This document shows positions 21,756 through 30,094 of a DNA stretch of 64,000 nt, one piece after another (positions within the stretch are counted from its first letter, which is position 1; each line of letters begins with the position of its first letter). The notes beneath the pieces are model-generated. The model did no database searches. It saw only the letters and a list, made by a program, of their open reading frames with translations, and had not been told where the DNA came from. The DNA is from Melieria omissa. Its lineage: Eukaryota > Arthropoda > Insecta > Diptera > Ulidiidae. Location of the stretch: positions 61,255,900-61,319,899 of the forward strand of contig OZ020268.1 in the NCBI GenBank assembly GCA_963971225.1, in the 5' to 3' direction. The translations under genes and the position numbers were made by a program.

Positions 21756-22290
21756 TTAGTAATTTATTACTCTACCGTTATTTGCAATGATCTCATAAAT
21801 TCTATTTGGCATAGAATTTGTGTAGTTGTTTAGCATTTCTGGGGTCACTTGTTCCCATGCAGCTAAAATGACCTCTTTCAACTGCTCCACTGTGTCAAAT
21901 TGTCGAAAATTTGCATACACCTTCCGGACTAGCCAACCCCAGATGTTCTCAATGGGATTGAGATCCGGAGAACAAGCGGGCCAATCCATTGTCCCAATAT
22001 TTTGACATCTAAGCTACGTTTTGGTTGATCTGCTCGTGTGGATTCTGGCATTATCCTGTTGGAATATGAATGCTTGCTCCTGGTGGTTGCCAATATAAGG
22101 AAGCAAACTATGCTCCAACACTTCCTGATATTCCGAGCTATTCATTCTGCAAGTTGGGAACGCCAACGGGACTGTGCCTGAGCTTGAGAAGCCACCCCAA
22201 ACCATTTGCGATTGGCCACCAAAATTTCTCTTAGAGAAATACCGTGGTTCCATTCGCAAATCTCTCCAATATCCTAAAAACCCATCAGGA
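21756..22290 (-). pseudogene. Tc1 transposase C-terminal half, left arm
   Basis: It is the same coding region as in the right arm, inverted. QQDNARIHTS and DWPACSPDLNPIEN hold the second Asp and the Glu of the DDE triad. A TAG replaces the TGG codon after STKT (near 22011-22013), splitting the frame. The frame ends GRVINY, then stop. Confidence 0.9.
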
Positions 22291-22292
22291 CT

Positions 22293-22853
22293 GATGAAAA
22301 AAAATTCAACCTTGATGGTCCTGATGGGTTTTTAGGATATTGGAGAGATTTGCGAATGGAACCACAGTATTTCTCTAAGAGAAATTTTGGTGGCCAATCG
22401 CAAATGGTTTGGGGTGGCTTCTCAAGCTCAGGCACAGTCCCGTTGGCGTTCCCAACTTGCAGAATGAATAGCTCGGAATATCAGGAAGTGTTGGAGCATA
22501 GTTTGCTTCCTTATATTGGCAACCACCAGGAGCAAGCATTCATATTCCAACAGGATAATGCCAGAATCCACACGAGCAGATCAACCAAAACGTGGCTTAG
22601 ATGTCAAAATATTGAGACAATGGGTTGGCCCGCTTGTTCTCCGGATCTCAATCCCATTGAGAACATCTGGGGTTGGCTAGTCCGGAAGGTGTATGCAAAT
22701 TTTCGACAATTTGACACAGTGGAGCAGTTGAAAGAGGTCATTTTAGCTGCATGGGAACAAGTGACCCCAGAAATGCTAAACAACTACACAAATTCTATGC
22801 CAAATAGAATTTATGATTTCATTGCAAATAATGGTAGAGTAATAAATTACTAA
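22293..22853 (+). pseudogene. Tc1 transposase C-terminal half, right arm
   Basis: The first ATG-started frame is 22350-22853 (167 codons). The same frame is open back to 22293 in the loop, where a DEKKF block supplies the first catalytic Asp. QQDNARIHTS has the second Asp and CSPDLNPIENIWGW the Glu, so all three catalytic residues are present. The N-terminal helix-turn-helix domains that bind the ends are missing, so it cannot act alone as a normal transposase. A truncated protein starting at 22350 would lack the first Asp. Confidence 0.9.
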
Positions 22854-23111
22854 CTGCACCGAAAATGTGATTGTTGTTTTATTTATCAACAGTGGAGTGA
22901 GTGTCTTTATAGCAATGAAACACCGTTTCTATGGAATTTTTTACATTTCTCTTTTTCTCTCAATATTTACCGTTAGCACAAAAAAGTTATTGTTGCTATT
23001 TTTTATGTTGACCATGTAGGAAAAAAACTGCATTATTATTTTTATTTAATATATTTTAATTTTCCCATATAACGAAAAAAATGAATGTCTTTATAGCTTT
23101 GAAACAAAGTG

Positions 23112-24845
23112 TATATCAGGGGTGCCCAAAATCTTCTTATGGAAAAGCAAACACCAATACATGTAAAGTTGCCAAAAAAAATGCAAAAAAATTATTTAAT
23201 TAATTGAATTAGTTGTAAGCACATTGTGCATTGCGCTTGACCCTTAAAATTATAAGTGAAAAAAATATAATGTTCCCATTTGTCATTGCCGAAAAGCCAA
23301 CCAATCGCCAACACAAAAAAGTATGCATACAAAATCTACAACAACAAAAGCATCTAATTTTTTCATACATACAATTTCTTGAGGCAACAAAACAAAAATT
23401 CGCACAGCCCACACGTGTTGCTTCGTTGCTGTCACAACAACTACTGAATGAAAGAACGCACCTCTGATCTATATAACCAATCAAATGCTTGTGGAACCTA
23501 AGTACGCACAATCACTTTAATCAAAATGGCGTCAAAATTAAGCCAGAGTGACCACCTTTCACCAATTTGGTAATTAAAAAAAATATCCCACCGGCAGCAT
23601 GATCGAAATTATGGCTGTTAAATCTCGACCCGTTAACGGATTTTAATAATATTATGCCTTATTATTTAGCTAGACTCGTATGCTTTCTATAATGGTATCA
23701 ATCATCCTTCTATACCCCAAGGTTCGAAAGCAAATCGATTTGGAACGGTGACTTTGAAAAAATTGCTACTTGGGCGCAACCACTAAAATGCTTGTCAACA
23801 CCAAATGCATAAGTGCATATTAATAATTGACCCCTTAAAATTTAGATAGAGTCTTAAGCTTTCTATATTGGTCCCTAACTTTTCATTATCCTTCAGGAAT
23901 AATGAGCATATCGATGCGCAAAGATAACTTTGAAAAACTGCCTATTGCAAAATACACACTCACCACTAAAGTGCTTATAGATTCCAAACGGTATGGGTTA
24001 CGTTAATAAAAAACCCCTTTAAATGTAGCTAGGATTGCAGCTTTATCAAATTAAATCAACAATTTGATTACTATTCGGCAATCATGAACAGATCGATGCG
24101 CACGAGTGATATTAAATGGCTGCCTACTGCAAAATCGATAAAATGCTTGTAAAATATGATGATTTTAGGTTTATAGAAAAAATAATAACCTTAAAACCTA
24201 GCTGGAGTTTTGAGCTTTCATAAATGGGGTCAATCTTCTCGCTATCTCAAATAATGCAGGAGAATTTCGTTGTGGAAAAGTGATATCGACCACATGATAC
24301 ATCTATATCAGGGGTGCCCAAAATCTTCTTATGGAAAAGCAAACACCAATACATGTAAGTTGCCCAAAAAAATGCAAACAAATTATTTAATTAATTGAAT
24401 TAGTTGAAAGCACATTGTCCATTTCGCTTGACCCTTAAAATTATAAGTGAAACAAATATAATGTTCCCATTTGTCATTGCCGAAAGGCCAACCAATCGCC
24501 AACACAAAAAAGCATACACACAAAAACTACAACAACAAAAGCATCTAATTTTTTTCATACATACAATTTCTTGAGGCAACAAAACAAAAATCCGCGCAGC
24601 CCCCACACGTGTTGCTTCGTTGCTGTCACAACAACGACTGATTGAAAGAATGCACCTCTGATCTATATAACCAATCAAATGCTTGTGGAACCTAAGTAAG
24701 CACAATCACTTTAATCAAAATGGCTTCAAAATGAAGCCAGAGTGACCACCTTTCACCAATTTGGTAAATACAAAAAAATCCCACCGGCAGCATGATCGAA
24801 ATTATGGCTGTTAAATATCGACCCGTTAACGGATTTTAATAATAT
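23112..24845. repeat. 1.19-kb satellite, about 1.5 units
   Basis: It begins TATATCAGGGGTGCCC (spacer start) and runs through a full unit to a second spacer and the start of monomer 1. It ends at AATAT (24841-24845), the BEL target. Unit landmarks TCACTTTAAT at about 23512 and 24706 give a period near 1.19 kb. The initiator in the first spacer is changed (TACTGA near 23442); the second is intact (24636-24669). Confidence 0.9.
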
Positions 24846-25069
24846 TGTTTAGATGAGTGCTGTCTTCAGTGATCCGTCGATCCCATCTCCAATCCCAATC
24901 TTTCCTTTTCCCTTTGTACTCATGTTCCCCCTATTTTCTGCTCCCCGGCTTCGGCCGTTTGTATCGTTTCATGTTTCGTGTACCACTCACTTGTTATCCG
25001 TACGTTTAAGAACACCCCAAACCGAACTCCCACCGACTGTTATTTAACCGCTCCGCCGCGATCGAAACA
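24846..25069 (+). repeat. 5' LTR of the BEL element
   Basis: 224 bp, TG...CA ends, matched by 29199-29425. It is followed at once by TGGTCCTTCGATCC, a candidate primer-binding site. Confidence 0.9.
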
Positions 25070-26683
25070 TGGTCCTTCGATCCAACGCGAACCCGCGCCG
25101 CGTAATAAAATACAAAGTGACATAAACTAAAACATTGGTGAACATAAATCAAAATACAAAACAATTAATTGAATTCACAAAAACTTAAACAATTTTAAGT
25201 GCAACAAACTTAAAGTGAAAACACCAAACATATATTTTCAACGAAACTAAGCACACATGAAAAGTGACACAAACAAAAGTAAAAAATAAATTAACAAACA
25301 AAGAGTGACAATTTAACAAACAGTGAAACAATCCAAACAGTGGAAAAACAAAAAGTGCGATTACAATACTACCAAAAGTGCACAAAATTCAAAAATTGAA
25401 ATCAAAAACAAAAATCAAAGAAAGAAACAACAGCGACACATTGGACAGTGCAGTGTAGTGCAACAACAAAAACGCACACATCAAAAAACACAACCACAAC
25501 ACACACTCACAACGCAGAACATAAGACAGGAAGGAAGAGAACTCCACAAACAACAACAGCATCACAGCACAGCAGCGGACACCCAGCTCCAGAAAGGAGA
25601 TCTCCAATCTCGAGCACTGGGCCCACCAAGATAAGAGAAGCATTTATATTCACTATATATAAATAACATTTATAAATATTGTATATATCTACCCGAAATA
25701 TATACCCACTCCCCAAATCCAGAATATAAATTTTCATTCTGGTACCCCGCTTATCGCGTGCATATTTCCCTTAGTACAAAACAGCGCAGTGCAGTAAGCA
25801 ATTCCGCTACTGCACATAATTCGGCGCTTTGTACATTTTCGCCGTCTCCTTTGTGCGACCTTCGCTGCCGAAGCAGCAAAAACTCCGCTGCAGCCAACAA
25901 ATACGCACTGTTCTTGTGCAGTAAATAGGCACGCACCATTTCTCCCGCTGCATTCTCACACTCCCACTTGTACGCACTTTCGTGTTTTGTTTTTGTGCGA
26001 CATACGCAAGCACTGAGCAGCGAGCACTCCCGCTGCTGCTTCCAAGTGCAATTGCTGATTCGCACTTCTGCCTAAGCAATTTACCACTCTCGCTGGCAGA
26101 AGTAAGCAAACGCGAATACAGTGGGACGAGTAGCCTATTTTCGCAGCACATTGAATAATTTTCAATAGTGCTGCACTTATACACCCATTGCACAGCTGGT
26201 GTCACCCCAAGCGAATACAGTGGGACAAAAACACCCCACCTGTACTCAAAAAAGTTCAATCGTTCACCCCATTATTGTTTGGTCCCCCTCATACCAGAAA
26301 TAACAAGAAGTAATTGTTATACCCGCAAACACTAATACACTAATATTTATTTACTTATTTATTACAGATACATATTTGACTACATATATACAAAATTTGG
26401 TGTTTAATAATAATTTCCCCCATTCTTATTTACATATTTCTCGTTTTTTCCCAATTTATATATACCACTTTCTCGACGCGTTTACACACACAGTTGTAAA
26501 CTTTTATCCTCAACAGAAATACAAATTCGTATTGAAAATTGTTTACACTTTCGTGTACATTTCCCCATTTCCAAATTATCGTTCGCGCGGACGCGGTAAT
26601 ATTTCTGGTTTATTTCCCATAAGCCTAATATTTGTATTCAAACGAATTTTAAACCCCCTTTCGAGCTTTTTTAAGCCATTAAA
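25070..26683 (+). other. BEL 5' leader
   Basis: The first 560 bp are A-rich with many CAAA and ACAAC runs. The next part, about 25740-26260, is richer in GC and has repeated CGAATACAGTGGGAC (near 26112 and 26211). No protein similarity was recognised in either strand. Long untranslated leaders occur in BEL elements. Confidence 0.6.
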
Positions 26684-27091
26684 ATGCCTGTTGAGCGATC
26701 CCCCAAGCGTCAAATAAACAAAATGGAGTCTCCTTCTCCAAAATATTCAAAGTCGACTGAGACACATTTGACAGTTCCTGTTACTCGCGAGACACTCAAA
26801 ACTCGCTCCAAGCCACCTAGTCTCATAGCAAACGATCCCAGTGTTGCCACTTTTGGTTTTGAGTCCGAGAGACTCGTGCAATTATGCACAGCGTTTTCAT
26901 CGGCTCCCATTGAGGATTTGACCAAATCACTGGTCCAAATTAAGCAGAAAAATCTGCAACCCCAATGGGAGAGGCTAATGTGCGCACATCAGGCAGTCTT
27001 CCTTGCTGAAGACAACAGCCAGCCCGACGGTTTCAAAGAGTCGGCTAGGCGAAAGATTGAGAGAATTTCAAACTCGCGTGGGAAGCCCTAA
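26684..27091 (+). pseudogene. gag: BEL gag, N-terminal part
   Basis: The 135-codon frame starts MPVERSPKRQINKM. It includes QWERLMCAHQAVFLAEDNS, like the start of BEL gag proteins (DUF1759 region). Near 27060 the reading shifts: sequence continuing the protein (LAWEALSSRYENKRILVDNQ) is in the frame of the next ORF. One small indel thus separates the two halves. Confidence 0.75.
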
Positions 27092-27144
27092 GCTCCCGCT
27101 ATGAGAACAAACGCATCCTCGTTGACAACCAAATTCGATCTCTA

Positions 27145-28179
27145 TTGAATATTGCTCCTGCCCACACCGAAAATAGTGAGGCATTACAGCGGATCCAGAA
27201 CTCTGTAAACAATTGTCTGTCTATTCTCAAGTCTCAGGCCGTAGACACTGATAATTGGGATCCGCTACTGGTATATATATGCTCTACCAAATTGCCTGAA
27301 GCTACCTTAGCTTTATGGGAGCAGTCATTGACATCCCGCAAGGATCTGCCCCCCTGGTCACAAATGAATGAGTTTATGACCTGCAGATACGAGGTAATGG
27401 AACGGCTGAATCTCTTTCGGCCCAAGTCTAAACCACAATCCTCATCTTCCAATGTCCGACCCCCCAGATCCCTAAATTTTCACACTGAAGTGAAAAAGGA
27501 CTTCGCGTGCAAACTCTGCAACGCAAATCATTCCGTACGGACATGCCAAAGCTTTAAAAGGCTCACCCCCCATAGTCGATTAGCATTTGTGAAAAAGCAC
27601 ATGATCTGCGTGAATTGTCTTGCTACATCTCACCTAATTCAGGATTGTACAAGCAATTTCACATGCGTATATTGCCAGAAAAAGCACCACTCTTTGCTGC
27701 ATCTCCCCAAAGGCAATGCGCAACCCACTCACTCGCCCAATCGATCACATCCAACCACTTCTCTGGTCTCAACGGTTCTTCAACAACCGAGCAACAACTT
27801 TACCAATGATTCTCCCCACTCCAGCACATGTTCAAGGCAAAGTACGCTCCCAGTACCAGTCCTTCACACAAATAATGGCACCCAGTCTCTTCTGCCTACG
27901 GCACTGGTGTCCATTATACATTTAGGAAAGTTGTTCAAAGTTCGAGCGTTGATCGATCAAGGCTCTCAGCGCACCTTCATTTCCTCGAAGGTCCAGAGAC
28001 GCCTAAAATTACCAATCGAGAAATCTAATCTCCAGATCTCGGGCATGGGCGGACACATTGTGAAAACCGCCAAACATATATGCTTCTTGACATTGGCAGT
28101 TCCTAAAACGAGCACAAACCTCCCCGTGCAAGCAATCCTGCTGCCAAAGTTAACGGAATTTCTCCCCCTTCCGAAATAA
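27145..28179 (+). pseudogene. BEL gag C-terminus, zinc knuckles and protease
   Basis: This 344-codon frame is open upstream to about 27063. The first 110 residues continue gag. Residues about 120-185 hold the BEL Cys/His array (CKLCNANHSVRTC, CVNCLATSHLIQDC, CVYCQKKHHSLLH). The aspartic protease begins at ALIDQGSQRTFISS near 275, with ISGMGG later. The frame stops at 28179 where pol should follow. Because of the upstream frameshift the polyprotein is broken. Confidence 0.82.
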
Positions 28180-28445
28180 ACCCCCCAAAGGTGAACGATT
28201 TCGCCACGCTAGATCTCGCTGATCCCAACCCCTTCGAGGCAGCGCAGATCGATATAGTGATTGGCAGTGATCTCATCCCGCAGATCATGCTCACGGCAGT
28301 GATCTCATCCCGCAGATCATGCTCGAAGGTTTCCACCGAAATGTATGTGGCAGCTTACTCGCTCAACTTACAGTATTCGGTTGGATATTAAGCGGTCCAG
28401 TACCCATGCCAGCACATTTGACAAATGTGGCCGCGGTGCCAAATC
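28180..28445 (+). pseudogene. BEL pol remnant (linker before RT)
   Basis: It reads DLADPNPFEAAQIDIVIGSDL and then, in another frame, LLAQLTVFGWILSGPV. Both are blocks found between protease and RT in BEL proteins. A 31-bp direct duplication (GGCAGTGATCTCATCCCGCA repeated near 28263 and 28294) causes the frame change. Everything after GWILSGPV, meaning RT, RNase H and integrase, is missing. Confidence 0.7.
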
Positions 28446-29198
28446 ACCATACGCACACTGGTCCCGCCCTCCGAGAAAACCTTCCTACTCTAAAGGAAGC
28501 CCCTTCTGACGTGATCGCCGTCCTCAATCCCGTAGGGTTTCCACACAGGGAAATAACGGCAAATCACGTCAAACACGCCATTCCTGCAAACTCAGACTCA
28601 AAACGGCAAACACCCCCCTTCGCTGCCAAACGTTTCGCCCCCCGCAGGATGGCTATTGCCCCCAATGAGACCGCGAAAAAGGGTACATCACAAGCGTTGG
28701 CTCGACGCCATGCGTCAATATGCACAGCAATCGATGGAAACTGCAGCCCCTTCGCATTTCCACATTGCAGCCCCCCATACAACAAAACTCGAGCGCACCC
28801 ATTCCGGGTCCGTGTCGCCATTCCCGTGCGTCCTGTTCCAAGCGCCTCCACTCCTCTGACGGCAACTCAAGCAAACCGATCACACCAACCAACGATGTCA
28901 ATATCATTTCCCACAACTGACATCTCCTCTTTTCGCAGATCCGGCGCAAGCACCCCAGCAGCTGCCCCCCCAGACAACACCGCACGTCCGCACGCATCAT
29001 CTGCGAAGAGGCCCTCATCGCACTCACCAGCGCTCCGGCATCGCGGAACGGCGACAACCCTACAGCCGTCAGCCCACCCTACAGCCAGTCAGCCGCGCAT
29101 CACCGCCAGCCGTCAGCCGCAACTCTTCCTCACACCCGAGGACGCGGGGACGAGCAACCCCCACTATATTTGATTGCAATCTGCAATGGCGGCCGCGA
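28446..29198 (+). other. BEL 3' internal region, origin unclear
   Basis: C-rich sequence with frames open on both strands but no recognised domain. It may be the divergent end of pol plus the 3' untranslated part, joined to the 5' third by the internal deletion. It ends against the 3' LTR. Confidence 0.45.
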
Positions 29199-29425
29199 TG
29201 TTTAGATGAGTGCTGTCTTCAGTGATCCGTCGATCCCATCTCCAATCCCAATCTTTCCTTTTCCCTTTTTACTCATGTTCCCCTATTTTCTGCTCCCCGG
29301 CTTCGGCCGTTTGTATCGTTTCATGTTTCGTGTACCACTCACTTGTTATCCGTACATTTAAGAATAAACACCCCAAACCGAACTCCCACCGACTTTTATT
29401 TAACCGCTCCGCCGCGATCGAAACA
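29199..29425 (+). repeat. 3' LTR of the BEL element
   Basis: 227 bp matching 24846-25069, followed by the AATAT duplication and satellite in phase. Confidence 0.9.
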
Positions 29426-29598
29426 AATATTATACCTTATTATTTAGCTAGACTCGTATGCTTTCTATAATGGTATCAATCATCCTTCTATACCCCAAGG
29501 TTCGAAAGCAAATCGATTTGGAACGGTGACTTTGAAAAAATTGCTACCTGGGCGCAACCACTAAAATGCTTGTCAACACCAAATGGATAAGTGCATAT
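29426..29598. repeat. 1.19-kb satellite, monomer 1
   Basis: One monomer (TTAGCTAGACTCGTATGC and following). It ends GTGCATAT; ATAT (29595-29598) is the target copy of element A. Confidence 0.9.
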
Positions 29599-30025
29599 TG
29601 TAACGATGAGACAGTCTGTCGCGGTGCAAAGCAACCCTGCCGCTACGTGCCGTGCCATAACCCAATCTGGCAACGGCGGCCGCGATAGTAACTTTCAGTC
29701 CAACCTGGCAACGATGGTCGCGGTCATCAGGGAAACTTCTAGTCCAATCTGGCAACGTGCGAGAACGATCTGCGCGACGGCCGGACAGAGTATAAAAGGT
29801 GGCCAGATGCGGTGCAGCGAGTCAGTCTGGTTTTGACAAGTGAAGTTGCCACACGGAATAATTAAGCAAATACTTAAGTGTACGAACAGTAAAGTGTAAG
29901 CTGTGAATAATAAAGTGACTGTTGGTGTATTTTATTGTTTGCATTTAGGAAACTGACTGTGTTTTATTTTCAAATCACACAATCCAGAGATACGTGACAG
30001 CCCACTAGACGTAGTATTCGTAACA
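29599..30025 (+). repeat. 5' LTR of element A
   Basis: Starts TGTAACGATGAGAC and ends GTATTCGTAACA. Contains TATAAAAG (29791-29798) and AATAAA near 29909. Compared with 33016-33442 it has three substitutions. Confidence 0.95.
29791..29827 (+). promoter_or_regulatory. LTR core promoter: TATA and initiator
   Basis: TATAAAAG at 29791 is followed 33 bp later by the A of GTCAGTC (29824), an insect-type initiator. The same pair is present in the 3' LTR and in the solo LTR at about 3469. The start site is inferred. Confidence 0.65.
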
Positions 30026-30027
30026 TT

Positions 30028-30044
30028 TGGTGTCAGAAGTGGGA
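30028..30044 (+). other. Primer-binding site of element A
   Basis: TGGTGTCAGAAGTGGGA begins two bases after the LTR end. Element B has TGGTGTCAGAAGTT at the same place, and the Gypsy element at 3901-13913 shares the TCAGAAGTGGGA core. The tRNA was not identified. Confidence 0.7.
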
Positions 30045-30094
30045 TTGTGGAAAATTGAAAATAACTAAATAAATAAAATTATAAAAGTACGGAC

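Larger units (their letters stand above)
21498..23111. mobile_element. Palindromic Tc1-like transposon, 2 x 793-bp arms
   Basis: It is flanked by TA (21496-21497 and 23112-23113) and both ends read CACTTTGTTTCAAAGC inward. The left arm 21498-22290 and the right arm 22319-23111 are near-perfect reverse complements of equal length (793 bp) around a 28-bp loop. Each arm carries the same C-terminal half of a Tc1 transposase, pointing outward. The element looks like two copies of one end of a Tc1 joined head to head. The N-terminal DNA-binding half is absent from both arms. Long inverted structures like this can give hairpin RNA. Confidence 0.92.
24846..29425 (+). mobile_element. BEL/Pao retrotransposon with pol deleted
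   Basis: LTRs of 224 and 227 bp begin TGTTTAGATG and end GATCGAAACA. The 5-bp target duplication AATAT (24841-24845, 29426-29430) is the size typical of BEL. The internal region has a 1.6-kb leader, gag and aspartic protease of BEL type, and only a scrap of the start of pol. RT, RNase H and integrase are absent. The two LTRs differ by a few substitutions and a small indel. It is a non-autonomous deletion copy. Confidence 0.9.

Noticed and set aside
23112..23130. CAGGGGTGCCCAAA in each satellite spacer as a hAT terminus
   Set aside because: It looks like a hAT end but no inverted partner or 8-bp duplication is found in the unit.
25185..25643. Hydrophobic minus-strand ORFs in the BEL leader
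   Set aside because: They are the complement of A-rich leader sequence; composition alone explains the Leu/Phe/Val-rich frames.
28319..29173. A 284-aa BEL protein
   Set aside because: Only the first 35 codons match BEL pol; the rest is low-complexity and open on both strands.
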